The translations under genes were made by a program, and so were the position numbers. From NCBI GenBank assembly GCA_023091735.1, contig JALKBU010000890.1:1-21600 (forward strand): a DNA stretch of 21,600 nt, in the 5' to 3' direction. Shown here piece after piece: positions 1 to 9,504 of the stretch; the first letter of the stretch is position 1, and each line of letters opens with the position of its first letter. This DNA is from Trichomonas tenax. Its lineage: Eukaryota > Parabasalia > Trichomonadida > Trichomonadidae. The notes under the pieces were generated by a model. It did no database searches. It saw only the letters and a list, made by a program, of their open reading frames with translations, and was not told where the DNA came from.

Positions 1-903
1 GCAATGAACTACGTTTATGGTCTTCATACTCAGCGTGGAGTTTCAATCTATAAATGTCAGTATTGTTTAGACTACAAAGATATTTATAACACTTTTTATA
101 AAAGTGACAATTTGCCCGCGCAAAAAGATGACAGTTTATTCATGAAAAGTGACTTTAAGGTTCTATGTCGCTTTTTGAGTCTAGACTCTTTTTTTTTTGC
201 AATATTTTGAACTTTTTAACGGGAACATACGGCTCTCCTTTTTTCATAAATGATACATTCCTTCATATGAGTGTAGTCTAAATCGATCAGATTTTCTGTA
301 AAATATATGATGATCATTTGATGAAATACAATATGAAATGAAATTTGCAGCAAGGGCTCAAAATTAGAAGCAGAAGTGTCCAGCTATGCTGCAGGCAATA
401 TAATCGAATTCATTATTTTTTCAACCCAAATTGAGCAATTTTCTTCATTTATTACTAATCAGACCAGAATAATTGGTTGCTTAGTACCTAGTTAATGGAT
501 TGAAATCATTTATAACAACATATGTTAATGGATAATGGAGATTCAATTTGAATCTCAAGAAATATCCATCTATATTCTAAAGAATTCTTCAGATATTAAA
601 AAGCTTATCGAATTATAACTTATAAATGATGTTATAACAGAATAGAAAGCATTTTAAATTTTAATCAAAAATTCTTAAGAAACAAATATAGAATTGTCCT
701 GTAAATCGTGAGAAAATGAATACTGCGGTGTAACGTAATAGAATTGGTTGATTAAAATGGTGCATTACCTTAAAAAACAAATTTTTTGAATAAAATTATC
801 AAAAATTATCCCTAATAGATCACAAACGAAGCAAACAAAATGACATACCGCATGTGTAACGATGATAGCATATGATATCATGATCAAAAGGTAATTTTTT
901 TTT

Positions 904-1002
904 CGGGGGTGGGGGTAGAACAGGAAATCGAATGGGGGTAGGAACAGCCTGGACGGTTATTTTACATCGATATTGAATTGAAAATGCTCGTTCAGGCTGT
1001 CC
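904..1002. other. G-rich patch with short inverted repeat
   Basis: In AT-rich surroundings this stretch carries three runs of five G (GGGGGTGGGGGT, then GGGGGT about 25 bases later). It is followed by ACAGCCTG near 947 and its exact reverse complement CAGGCTGT near 993. It could fold locally, or it could be a remnant of inserted DNA with different composition. Function unknown. Confidence 0.35.
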
Positions 1003-1456
1003 GAAGTTAAAGCATGGGGATGCCGACGATTATTTTTTAACGTAAGCTAATTGTAACTTCTTACGTCATCATTTTCTGCGGTAGCTCACCTAACATAAAA
1101 TGATGGGCACTAACTTTGCAGTCATATTACATATACTGCATGCAACAGTTTCACACATCACATTCCACGAATAAGATATCTTCACAAAAAAATTGGATTG
1201 AGCACAAAACTCAATTCAAACCATAGCACTCGCATCATCAAATACCAAATGCACAAGTAAATACGAAACAATGTTCTAATAATTATATTTCGAAATTTAG
1301 ATAACATGTATTTACACAGTATGAATACAATGATATTCATTGCTGGCTTGTATGAAAAAGTACTAGCATGAGATAAGTTGATACTTTATCGTAGATATTG
1401 TTCAGATTGATTTTAAAAGTAGGAGCTGGGACATCTTTTTGTTGCCAATCGATACT

Positions 1457-1487
1457 ACATGGACCATTAATTAAAATGGATCCATGT
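1457..1487. repeat. Hairpin-forming inverted repeat
   Basis: ACATGGACCA at 1457-1466 pairs with TGGATCCATGT at 1477-1487, with one bulged base and a ten-base A/T loop. It lies downstream of the 3' end of the Sfi1-like gene, about 220 bases past the stop. No role can be assigned. Confidence 0.4.
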
Positions 1488-1708
1488 TACTTTCTTCGAA
1501 TTTTTTGAAAGTTTTCCCTATCCAAAAAGGTCCAAAATGCTCGAAAAAATTGATGTCAGATTTTTCTGAAGTTTACTTATCGGTAACAGTGCACCCTTAA
1601 ACAGATCTTTGAACCAAAATGTTATAATTATAATTCACTAAAAGTAATATAATGTATATACGAAATTAATAACATATTTTTAAATAAACAAACAAAAAAA
1701 TATAAATA

Positions 1709-4700
1709 TCATTTCTTCCTGAAAACTTCTATATATCTATTAGTATAATCTTGTGCAGCATCAATGACAGCTTCGTTTAAAGCATGACTGATCAAATCAT
1801 TCAAGTTCTCTTCTTCATTTTCATATGAGTCCGCAATAGAAATGTCGATGTCAGTGCTGCTGCTCGCGTGAGTCTTTGGAGGCGGTCCAAAAGGAGTATC
1901 ATATTCTTCCTCAGAGTCTTCTTCTATGAATGGCTCGAGCTCTGTTGTGTTATGCGCAACTTCTTCATTATCATTATTATTTGGTCTTCCGAATACGTCC
2001 AAAATCAATGCATCGAAATTTAACTCATTCAACAGCATTTTGTCGCTTGGAATGTCATCTTCATAGTCATACTCTTCCTCTTCTTCATCTGGAATTGCTT
2101 GCTCTGGAATGTAATCTTGTTGTTGGTCTTCTTGAGCGAATCGAATTGAATTAATAACAGCATCGAAATCTAATGAATCAGAAAGCATTTCTTTGATGTC
2201 TTCTTCTTCCTCAGCATTTTGTTCTTCTTCATTTTGATCAACTTTGAAAATAAGATTAAGAGCATTTGTTAATACATTGTCGAGATCCTTCATTATGTAA
2301 TCATCAAACTCAGCATTTTCGTTTTCATTTTCTTCAATTATTTCTTCTCCCTCTTCTTCTTCTTCATTTATATCTTCACAGTTATAATCACAGACAATGT
2401 CAGTGAAATGCTCAACAATAGAATGCGCTAAGTCTCCATAGTTGAAGATTTCTTCACCAAATGCAATCGGATCCATAATGAAAACATGTCTCAATGGAGG
2501 AATCTCAATTGGCGCTTTTTCTGGTTTTGGGCTCTGAGGTGGTGTGAAAACAGTGACTGGAGGAAGATTGACTTCGATTAGACTTTGTTCGCCAGAGCTA
2601 TCTTCCAGCGGCTGAGGTTTAGAGTCCGGTGATGTCATTGGAATGTTAATCATCTCGAAAGCACTGTTATTAGATGTCGGATCTGATGTATTTGTTACTG
2701 TTGGATCTGAAATAGTTGATATTGTTTTATCATAATCATCATCACCAAAACTATCTGAGATATTTGCGTTATCGAAATTAGGTATCGTTTTGAGAATTGA
2801 TTGTTCTGTTTGATTGTCGGCATCATCGTCTTCGAATAGGAATTCGGCATCTGACAAACTGAGATCATCATCTTCTTCGTTGTGTGCGAAGAAAACATGT
2901 TCGAATGTCATCATAGGTATTGAGTTTGCTGTTGCAATGAGTTCTGCTGTTAATGATAAATCAACGCAATTCATTATCCACTGCATATCGAGATCATCTT
3001 CGCATGGAAAATTTGGATCTCTCTTTTGATCGAACAAATCATCTTTGTTGTCGAAAACAATCGATGAACCATGTGTGTTTAATTCATCTTCTGTATCTGA
3101 AACTAAATTGAGTTTTTCAACATCAGTCACGAATGATGGAACAGGAATCTTTGTACGCATTGGAATATCTTCTGAGACATCAATGTCTTCGATATTATCC
3201 ATAATACTGCTTGGAATATCGAATTGAGACTTCGGAATTGGTAATTTAACTTCAGAGATATTGGAATCATTTGTTTCTGGGATTGTTGAATCATTAATTA
3301 TAGAATCATACTCTTCTGATATCTGTGAATCATCAGAAGGAGTGAATTGCGATTCATCAATCGGTTCATACGGAATATCGAATCCAAACAAAGTGTTTGC
3401 AAAGTTGAAACCATTGATAACATTTTCACCAAAGTTTTGTGGAAAATCTGTTGATATAATAGGATCGATTCTTCCAAAATCGATGTTTGCAATGGTTCCT
3501 GTAACAGCACGAAGAGATTCTCTCAATGCTGATAATTTCAACTCTTCTCCGAGTTGTGGATCTAATTCAACATCATTGACTCTCATAATAAGAGGCTTTC
3601 CATCATATTCTGTTGTGAACGCGAAGTTAATGTGCGGCAAAGGCTTTGAAACAGATTCAATCACGTTCAAACCTTGAATATTTGCATTAATAGCTTCGAT
3701 TGTTGCCTTTCTTATTGTGTCTGTTAAAGCAGTCGAGAAATTAAGTGTATCTAAGACATTCGTGTTGAATAAATCCATGTTGATTTGCATGACTTCGAAT
3801 TTGAAGACAAAGTTGTGTCTAACCATATTAACAATTGCTGTATCGAAGCTGCGATCAAGAAGATTCCATGAGCTTTGATTCATGTTGAAAATACAAACAA
3901 ATCTTGCAGCTTGAAGAGGATCAATTGCGTTGTTAATAATACCATTAACTATGTTAAAATCAGGAAGATATTCTTGCTCAAATAAATCTTTCTCGTCGAA
4001 TGTCATGCACTTGATAAGGCGAGGAAGCTGAGTCTGTGATATTCTGTTCATTGGATCAACATCAACTTCAACTAAGTCGTCGAGTAAATTCTTCTGTGTG
4101 AGTTGTTGTTTTGTGATTTTATCGAGTAATTTCTCGTTGATTGGAATGCTTTCTCTTGTTCCTCTTCTAATGAGTGGATCAGCAGTGACGAGAGGAATAA
4201 CGAGATCAGAGAAATCGAAATCAATATCATAAGAAGATATTTCTAATGGGATTTCAACATTTTCGAAGTTTTCGATGTTTGGCATTAACGGATATTTCTT
4301 CGGAATGAAAATCACATCATCAATCATCTCTCCTGCTTCAAGACCGACTTGTTCAGCCAATATCATGTTGTTCTCGTATTTCATGTTAATCAAATCTTCA
4401 AAGACATCGAGTTTGATGTCGAATTGCGGTTTGAATATCTCGAGTGATCTGGTGAATGGTGATTTCATTATTAAGTTAAGTTCTGGTATTTCTTCAGTCA
4501 TTGATTGAGCGAGTTTAGAAGCAGTTCCACGCCATTTTATGAATGATTTACGTAGTATTAACGCGTTTTCGTGTGCTCTATGTTGGAATTGAACAAATGC
4601 TTTTTGAATCTTCTTCGCAGCATCGTTTTGAATATGTTTCGATACATCACGAATAACTCCGTTGAAATGTGATTTTACGAAGAGCTTAGAATAACTCACA

Positions 4701-5704
4701 ATGTGCATTCGCTCATTCCACTTCCTGATATAGACTTTCAGCATGTTTTCTTGAATTATTTTATCTAATTTTGATCTTGCATTTGTTAAAGTCCATTTTC
4801 GCTTAAACAGCACAAATTTGTCCTTTAGATAACGTAATCGCTCTATAACAGCATCTTGACGCTTCATTTTGTGACAATTTTGAATTGAAATTTGTGTTAA
4901 TGCTTTACTAACAAGCTTTCTCCACCATTCTCTCTTTTCTAACCATCGCTTTCCTGCTTTAAATAGCTCTCTTTTGTATGCTTCGTGTGCTCTGAAGGCA
5001 AATCTTTCGAATGCAACTTGCATGTCGTATTTTCGTTCTGCAGCAGTGAATATTTCATGATTGGACTGCAAAACTAAATGTGAATTGAATTTCTTCCATT
5101 TTTGATAAATTTGGTTTGATTTAATCGCTTTTTGCTTCAATTTTAGCTTATTGACCTTCATTGCTTTCTCAACAACCTCACACCATAGATCAAAGCACAT
5201 ATCACGTGTGAACTTTAGCTTAATACAAACTAATTTCCAATTTTTGAGAATTTCAATTTGGAAATTATTTTCATGAAATTCACGCAGTGTCATTGCTTTC
5301 TGCATATTTCTGACGTATGCAAGTGAGGAATTGAGCAAAATGGGCCAATTTTTAAGTGGACTTGTGTATTCGATGATTCTGATGGATTTTAAGTAATATC
5401 TATAAAGCAGATCTCTTACAATCTTCCTCCACTCGTATTTAACCTTCATTTTGCTGAAATATAACGACTTTTTAAATAATGATATTTTTCTTGTGGACGA
5501 ATCGTAAATTTGTAGTTGTTTCATGTTCCTTATGGTTGTTTTCAGAACGAACCTATTCTTAAAATCAATCCATATCGACTTCAATCTGAAATTTTGATCA
5601 ATATTTTGTGAAGGAGGTGGAGATTCAGAGACCTGGTCTTCGTTTTTGTGATGATGACGTCGCTTTACCTTCTTCTTAGAAGAAATAGAGGAATTTTCCG
5701 ACAT
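1709..5704 (-). CDS. Sfi1-like, IQ-bearing coiled protein with long acidic tail
   Basis: Encodes 1331 residues from the ATG at 5704; an upstream in-frame TTG at 5708-5710 is not a credible eukaryotic start. Residues ~35-405 are basic and helical, with tryptophan-centred segments spaced roughly 25-40 residues apart (for example LKNWKLVCIK, FDLWCEVVEK, IYQKWKKF, YIRKWNERM, SFIKWRG). This resembles Sfi1 centrin-binding repeats. One IQ-like motif (AAKKIQKAFVQFQHRA) is visible. In known Sfi1 proteins such repeats bind centrin at centrosomes or basal bodies, so a basal-body or cytoskeletal role is inferred. Residues ~410-860 contain no family I recognise. From ~860 to the end the chain is disordered and strongly acidic, with repeated D/E runs and short Pro-rich patches. 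The N-terminus holds a basic cluster (KKKVKRRHHHK), possibly a nuclear signal. A TCATTTT initiator lies just upstream. Certain as a gene, moderate as Sfi1-like. Confidence 0.75.
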   Translation of the reverse strand: MSENSSISSKKKVKRRHHHKNEDQVSESPPPSQNIDQNFRLKSIWIDFKNRFVLKTTIRNMKQLQIYDSSTRKISLFKKSLYFSKMKVKYEWRKIVRDLLYRYYLKSIRIIEYTSPLKNWPILLNSSLAYVRNMQKAMTLREFHENNFQIEILKNWKLVCIKLKFTRDMCFDLWCEVVEKAMKVNKLKLKQKAIKSNQIYQKWKKFNSHLVLQSNHEIFTAAERKYDMQVAFERFAFRAHEAYKRELFKAGKRWLEKREWWRKLVSKALTQISIQNCHKMKRQDAVIERLRYLKDKFVLFKRKWTLTNARSKLDKIIQENMLKVYIRKWNERMHIVSYSKLFVKSHFNGVIRDVSKHIQNDAAKKIQKAFVQFQHRAHENALILRKSFIKWRGTASKLAQSMTEEIPELNLIMKSPFTRSLEIFKPQFDIKLDVFEDLINMKYENNMILAEQVGLEAGEMIDDVIFIPKKYPLMPNIENFENVEIPLEISSYDIDFDFSDLVIPLVTADPLIRRGTRESIPINEKLLDKITKQQLTQKNLLDDLVEVDVDPMNRISQTQLPRLIKCMTFDEKDLFEQEYLPDFNIVNGIINNAIDPLQAARFVCIFNMNQSSWNLLDRSFDTAIVNMVRHNFVFKFEVMQINMDLFNTNVLDTLNFSTALTDTIRKATIEAINANIQGLNVIESVSKPLPHINFAFTTEYDGKPLIMRVNDVELDPQLGEELKLSALRESLRAVTGTIANIDFGRIDPIISTDFPQNFGENVINGFNFANTLFGFDIPYEPIDESQFTPSDDSQISEEYDSIINDSTIPETNDSNISEVKLPIPKSQFDIPSSIMDNIEDIDVSEDIPMRTKIPVPSFVTDVEKLNLVSDTEDELNTHGSSIVFDNKDDLFDQKRDPNFPCEDDLDMQWIMNCVDLSLTAELIATANSIPMMTFEHVFFAHNEEDDDLSLSDAEFLFEDDDADNQTEQSILKTIPNFDNANISDSFGDDDYDKTISTISDPTVTNTSDPTSNNSAFEMINIPMTSPDSKPQPLEDSSGEQSLIEVNLPPVTVFTPPQSPKPEKAPIEIPPLRHVFIMDPIAFGEEIFNYGDLAHSIVEHFTDIVCDYNCEDINEEEEEGEEIIEENENENAEFDDYIMKDLDNVLTNALNLIFKVDQNEEEQNAEEEEDIKEMLSDSLDFDAVINSIRFAQEDQQQDYIPEQAIPDEEEEEYDYEDDIPSDKMLLNELNFDALILDVFGRPNNNDNEEVAHNTTELEPFIEEDSEEEYDTPFGPPPKTHASSSTDIDISIADSYENEEENLNDLISHALNEAVIDAAQDYTNRYIEVFRKK

Positions 5705-5713
5705 TATCAATCA

Positions 5714-5720
5714 AAAATGA
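5714..5720 (-). promoter_or_regulatory. Initiator (Inr) of the Sfi1-like gene
   Basis: Read on the minus strand the bases are TCATTTT, matching the trichomonad initiator TCA(+1)-pyrimidine-A/T. Transcription from the A at 5718 would give a 14-nt 5' leader before the ATG at 5704, which is typical of parabasalids. It supports choosing 5704 over the upstream TTG. Confidence 0.5.
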
Positions 5721-6254
5721 ACTAAAAATCTTCTCACTTCCTTTTTTTAATCCGTGACCGTTTAATAATTTATTAACACCTTATTTTTCTTTGATTTTTG
5801 ATATCTACATATTATAAAAATAATTTTTTCGTTAAAAATATCTTAAATATCAATTCTCTTCCATAAATTTTGCAAATTTCATTATTCTGTTTGTTTTTAA
5901 AGTCTATTTATCATTTCATTAATTTTGAATACTTATAAAATCATCAACCAATAACCTACAAGTCTAGGTTACAATTTTATTGTTTTGAAATTAAATTCAA
6001 TATCAAAATAAAGTCATAAAATTTCAGATTTAAAACAGAAATATCATAAAAATAATACACACAAAAGTAATAGCGATGGTTTTACTATATGAAAAACTCA
6101 TTATAAAAATTATATTATAAATTTTCAAATTTAATTCAGATACGTCATACATATGCTAAATTTAGAAGGAATTTTGATGATATATATATGTCAAGTAAAT
6201 TGATTTACATGACAGTTTATTTGTCTGGAAATTTTATAAAAGTGACAGACAAAA
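5721..6254. other. AT-rich divergent promoter region
   Basis: Spacer between the 5' end of the Sfi1-like gene (-) and the small membrane protein gene (+). It is very AT-rich, with stops in all frames, and I see no gene. It must hold the promoters of both genes if both are transcribed. Several TGACA-type pentamers lie close to the plus-strand ATG (near 6211 and 6243). Confidence 0.5.
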
Positions 6255-6536
6255 ATGAATAAGTTTTTTTCCAAGGCACCGCTTTCAGTTAGTGTTGCAA
6301 TCATTTCGACATTTGCTATTCTTGTTATCGTTCTCATCGCCTTCGTTATCAGATATCTCGTCAAACGCTTTAAGAGGCACGAACAAAGCAATTTTACACG
6401 TATATCCATCAAAAACGATTTTATTGTAAATGAGGAATTTCCAGAATACTATTTCGAAATTTCTAGGAACAATAGAATACCTATTAGAACGACATCGAAA
6501 ATCAAAAGTTTATTAGAGTTGTCTTCATTCTCATAG
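6255..6536 (+). CDS. Small single-pass membrane protein
   Basis: Encodes 93 residues. Residues ~9-32 are a continuous hydrophobic helix (Ile/Val/Leu/Ala/Phe), followed at once by a basic stretch (KRFKRHEQ) and a soluble tail of ~55 residues with an acidic-aromatic patch (NEEFPEYYFE). By the positive-inside rule the tail would be cytoplasmic and the short N-terminus outside. The ATG is the first in frame, with a TGA four codons upstream. The layout resembles the membrane anchor plus tail of a surface protein, but no ectodomain frame is present, so it may be a real mini-membrane protein or the last piece of a lost gene. It converges on the RIIa gene. I do not recognise a family. Confidence 0.5.
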   Translation: MNKFFSKAPLSVSVAIISTFAILVIVLIAFVIRYLVKRFKRHEQSNFTRISIKNDFIVNEEFPEYYFEISRNNRIPIRTTSKIKSLLELSSFS

Positions 6537-6666
6537 ACCCTTCAACGGTGGCACTTTATTTTTTCTCTTTATTACAGAGGTCAAATTAGGTTAATCAAAA
6601 AAGGGAAAAAATATATTAAATGAAATTTAGTCAAAAATTTAAAAACAACAGTTGTGAATAAGTAAA

Positions 6667-6864
6667 TTATTGCTGATTTTCGGCATCACCCTGTTGACCA
6701 GAGTTCTGTTTCTGCTGCTTCTTCAGGAAAAATTCGTAGCAGAACTTGTAAGTTCCTGTGGCGTCGACTGGCTGCTCGCGGAGGATCTCCGTTGTCAGCT
6801 CAGCGAGGAGCTCCGGGAAACCTTCTGGGACTTTGAAGGTTGGCGCGTATGTGGAATAGCTCAT
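6667..6864 (-). CDS. RIIa (R2D2) dimerisation/docking domain protein
   Basis: Encodes 65 residues. Residues ~11-48 match the RIIa fold found in the PKA regulatory subunit, ropporin, SP17 and CABYR: VPEGFPELLAELTTEILREQ forms helix one and the YKFCYEFFLKK segment helix two. The remainder is a Gln/Asn-rich tail. Family members dimerise and dock onto AKAP-type amphipathic helices; small stand-alone versions are common in cilia and flagella, so a flagellar or cytoskeletal scaffold role is inferred. The gene is clearly richer in G+C than its spacers, as in many strongly expressed trichomonad genes. An initiator-like TCATAAC lies just upstream, and two ~27-bp direct repeats lie 33-104 bases upstream. 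Confidence 0.8.
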   Translation of the reverse strand: MSYSTYAPTFKVPEGFPELLAELTTEILREQPVDATGTYKFCYEFFLKKQQKQNSGQQGDAENQQ

Positions 6865-6870
6865 TTGTTC

Positions 6871-6877
6871 GTTATGA
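6871..6877 (-). promoter_or_regulatory. Initiator (Inr) of the RIIa gene
   Basis: On the minus strand the sequence reads TCATAAC, fitting TCA(+1)-pyrimidine-A/T. Starting at the A at 6875 would leave an 11-nt leader before the ATG at 6864. Confidence 0.4.
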
Positions 6878-6896
6878 TAAAAAGCGACTTTTCTTC

Positions 6897-6968
6897 TGAC
6901 AAGTAAATTTCATTTTTGACAAACACACTTTACAAATTCTTTGACAAGTAAAATTATATTTTTGACAA
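6897..6968 (-). promoter_or_regulatory. Two direct ~27-bp repeats upstream of the RIIa gene
   Basis: Plus-strand 6897-6922 (TGACAAGTAAATTTCATTTT then TGACAA) and 6942-6968 (TGACAAGTAAAATTATATTT then TTGACAA) are near-identical. Each unit carries TGACAA at both ends, and the units start 45 bases apart. They sit immediately upstream of the initiator-like site of the RIIa gene, so a tandem transcription-factor site is a reasonable inference. They could instead belong to the divergent armadillo-like gene, but its ATG is over 430 bases away. Confidence 0.5.
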
Positions 6969-7268
6969 TTTTGTATCATCTTAGTGAATCAATGTGAATT
7001 CATCAGATTCAAAATAAAACACAGTGTATATAAAATATATACATGATGAACAATTAATTTATATGTTTTTTTAGATTTTTACACATAATTTGGTAGATAT
7101 TCAATTAGAATCTGACTGCACGTTTGTTCCAATCATTTATTAATTCAATATACAACATAGCATTGGCAAAATGAATATGGATTGGAAGAGAATGATTCAA
7201 ACTTGCATATATTGGAATTAATAAACATCATATACATCAGTTGAGAATTGCTTAACTGTGCAGAGTTA

Positions 7269-7289
7269 TACATGTGATTTACACATGTA
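7269..7289. repeat. Perfect 8-bp inverted repeat
   Basis: TACATGTG and CACATGTA flank a five-base ATTTA loop. It lies between the divergent RIIa and armadillo-like genes, about 110 bases before the latter's ATG. The CACATG cores repeat once more near 7310. It may be a protein-binding palindrome or chance in AT-rich DNA. Confidence 0.35.
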
Positions 7290-7400
7290 ATGCCTAATTC
7301 AATAGTAACACATGTAAAATGTATATTTTGATCAAACCTCTGTTTTTGATGATTGAGCCAATTGGATATGAACATTTTCTATAGAAATACAAATTGCTAA

Positions 7401-8825
7401 ATGAATACTTCATTTTTAGTTTTGGAAGCAGAAGAATCTCAATCAATTCTTCCAAATACTAAAATAAAGAATATCATTGATGCAGAACCAGGAAAAGAGG
7501 ACAGAATTCAAGCATTGTTAAACTCAATCGATGAAACAAACCTATTTTCAGATGATGCATCAGTTGTTCTTCCAGAAGTAACAAAAATTGCAGAATTGCT
7601 CGATAATTATTATAAATTGTATTACTTTGACAATGATATGCTCCCAAAAATCTTTAGAATTGCAACCAATTTTTTAACAAATGAAGATATTTCAAGAGAA
7701 TGCTTAAATATTATCGCTTACATTGGCTTTCTAGATGATGCGGAATGCTGTGAACTTCTTAAAACAGGATTTCTTGAAGTATTACTCGACATTTTATCAA
7801 ATTCCAAGTTTATTGATATCATATCACAGTGTTTGGATTGCATTCACGATGTATTATACGATAATCCAATTACTTGCCAAGAATTGGACGCTGCAAACAT
7901 TTGTCAAGGCTGTATTTTCGTTCTTGAACATGCTTTGGAATGCAAGGGTTATTTTGGCCAAGCTGAACCGATGCAAGTTCATTGTTTGATACAAAGTTCT
8001 TTAATGCTTTTCTCAGATTTATTTTCATTTTTTGATTGTTCATCATTCTTCAATCAGATCATAGAAATATTTCACGAGATATCTGCTATCAACAGTATCG
8101 CTGTGCAAACATCACTTGTTCGATTTATTTCATCAGTTTCATATTATCAGAATATTTTGCCTTTATTGGACAAGCAGTTCCTATTATACGTATGCTCACT
8201 GATAGAGCTGCAAAAGAAAGAGATAACAATCAATATTTTCATGGCAATGAACAATATCTGTTTAGCATCTCCAGAAGTGTGTGAAACAGTTTTTGAATCG
8301 CCAATGACAGACTTCAAACCAACAGATCTAGAGTTTGATACAAAAGTTATCAAGAATTATTGCAAATTACTTTCAACTTTGTTTACATCTTCGAATCCAA
8401 GATTAATTCAATTGTATATTATTCCAAAAGTAGAGCTTTTTATGAGCAATATTCAAACAATACTCAAAACAGGTGTATTTAAACCAACGAAATATGCATT
8501 ATCTGCATTATGCGATTTCATCATGATTAATGAAGAGAACATATTGAATCTTGTGTTTTCAAGGGGATTATATAAAATTGAACCAATTTCAGAAATATTA
8601 TTAACAAATTATGAAGCATTGATAGAAAAAGTTCTTTTAGCTATTCACTCTATTATTGAATACAGTATGAGGCTGGGGCGTGCGCCACAAATTATCGATG
8701 AATACAATGAGATATCTATTTTTGATCATATTGATGAATTAGAAGCCTCACCACGCGGAAGCCAGCATGGCGAAATCATTGATTCTTTAAGGGAGATGGT
8801 GAAAAGGATCAATGAACCAGAATAA
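7401..8825 (+). CDS. Armadillo/HEAT-like helical repeat protein
   Basis: Encodes 474 residues, with no signal peptide or membrane segment. Residues ~60-440 are leucine/isoleucine-rich amphipathic helices in ~40-residue periods of armadillo-like type, for example ISRECLNIIAYIGFLDDAEC followed by ELLKTGFLEVLLDIL. This is the classic pattern of one helix ending in a small turn and the next entering with 'G-hydrophobic-hydrophobic'. Such solenoids bind protein partners; many trichomonad genomes hold uncharacterised members, and the partner cannot be read from sequence. The first ~60 and last ~35 residues look disordered. The ATG at 7401 is the first plausible start. The 3' end lies only 40 bases from the end of the convergent gene at 8866, so the two transcripts' 3' regions probably overlap. 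Confidence 0.75.
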   Translation: MNTSFLVLEAEESQSILPNTKIKNIIDAEPGKEDRIQALLNSIDETNLFSDDASVVLPEVTKIAELLDNYYKLYYFDNDMLPKIFRIATNFLTNEDISRECLNIIAYIGFLDDAECCELLKTGFLEVLLDILSNSKFIDIISQCLDCIHDVLYDNPITCQELDAANICQGCIFVLEHALECKGYFGQAEPMQVHCLIQSSLMLFSDLFSFFDCSSFFNQIIEIFHEISAINSIAVQTSLVRFISSVSYYQNILPLLDKQFLLYVCSLIELQKKEITINIFMAMNNICLASPEVCETVFESPMTDFKPTDLEFDTKVIKNYCKLLSTLFTSSNPRLIQLYIIPKVELFMSNIQTILKTGVFKPTKYALSALCDFIMINEENILNLVFSRGLYKIEPISEILLTNYEALIEKVLLAIHSIIEYSMRLGRAPQIIDEYNEISIFDHIDELEASPRGSQHGEIIDSLREMVKRINEPE

Positions 8826-8865
8826 TATTAGTTTTGTATGTTTTGTCTATAAACTGTATATATTT

Positions 8866-9504
8866 CTATGTCTTATTACTTGCATTAAGTATAACTGTAG
8901 TGGATTGACCTTTTGGCACCTGAAAAACATAATTTTCATCATATCCAGCTTCAGGCTCTTCAGCAGCAATGTAATCGTCAGAATATTCATCATCGAACTC
9001 ATTTTTCAGTTGTGATACAATAGAATTCGAACTCAAACCTAAAATTGGTGGACCATCCTCAGAATCGACGAATTCTGATACAGTTTTTTCCGGTTGCCTC
9101 TGCCTATCTCTTCCACGACGTCTCAATTCATATGCTGCCAATGGTTTCGGTTCTTCCGAAGTTTTTGTCTCTTGTTGTACTGTTTGTGGTGTTTCTCTTC
9201 TACGCACTGGTCTTCCTGATTGTTTTTGAGGAGGTGGAGGCTGATCAGGAAGTTTTATTGCAATATTTTGTTCGGATGATTTTTGTTCTTCTTTTTTATC
9301 TTCAGATTGCGAGCTGTTCGTATTCCTTGTTCGTGTTCTAGTTCTTGTTTGTGGCTGTGACCGCTCTTGCTGCTTTTCTGCTTGATTTGTCGATTTAATT
9401 GTTTCAGAATCGGTATTTTGATCATTCGATGGTGTTGCATGTTCTGCGGTCGCTTCTTTTGTTTCATTATAAGTTCGTGGAACTCCACGCGTTCGTCTGG
9501 TCAT
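8866..9504 (-). CDS. Disordered basic/acidic protein, unrecognised
   Basis: Encodes 212 residues from the ATG at 9502-9504; the frame remains open upstream to a TTG at 9540 but has no other ATG. The N-terminal ~70 residues are polar and Arg/Thr-rich, including an alternating TRTRTRTR stretch. Then come a proline run (QPPPPQ), a short SGRPVRRRE segment whose GRP core recalls an AT-hook, and an Arg-rich block (YELRRRGRDRQRQ). The last ~75 residues are acidic, with DDEYSDDY and EEPEAGYDENY, and end in a short hydrophobic stretch (TTVILNA). I recognise no folded domain. A nuclear or nucleic-acid-associated role is only a guess from charge. Amino-acid use is coherent along its length, supporting a real gene. 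Confidence 0.6.
   Translation of the reverse strand: MTRRTRGVPRTYNETKEATAEHATPSNDQNTDSETIKSTNQAEKQQERSQPQTRTRTRTRNTNSSQSEDKKEEQKSSEQNIAIKLPDQPPPPQKQSGRPVRRRETPQTVQQETKTSEEPKPLAAYELRRRGRDRQRQPEKTVSEFVDSEDGPPILGLSSNSIVSQLKNEFDDEYSDDYIAAEEPEAGYDENYVFQVPKGQSTTVILNASNKT

Larger units (their letters stand above)
1..1708. other. Spacer without a supported gene
   Basis: I see no supported gene here. An open frame from position 4 to 210 at the window edge has no recognisable domain and could be the end of a truncated gene or chance. A stop-free plus-strand stretch ending with a TAA at 493-495 has coding-like composition but no in-frame ATG and no family I recognise. Other contents are a G-rich patch near 904-950 and a hairpin at 1457-1487, listed separately. 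The remainder is AT-rich with many stops on both strands. Confidence 0.6.

Noticed and set aside
4..210. 68-codon plus-strand frame at the window start
   Set aside because: No family, Lys/Phe-rich; could be a truncated gene end but nothing supports it.
3261..3677. 138-codon plus-strand frame
   Set aside because: It is antisense to the Sfi1-like gene and has no recognisable features.
5708..5710. TTG as a start for the Sfi1-like gene
   Set aside because: An ATG two codons later sits at the expected distance from an initiator; non-ATG starts are not expected here. The same reasoning sets 9504 rather than 9540 for the disordered protein.
7145..7375. 76-codon minus-strand frame upstream of the armadillo-like gene
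   Set aside because: No domain, low-complexity composition, and it occupies the shared promoter region.
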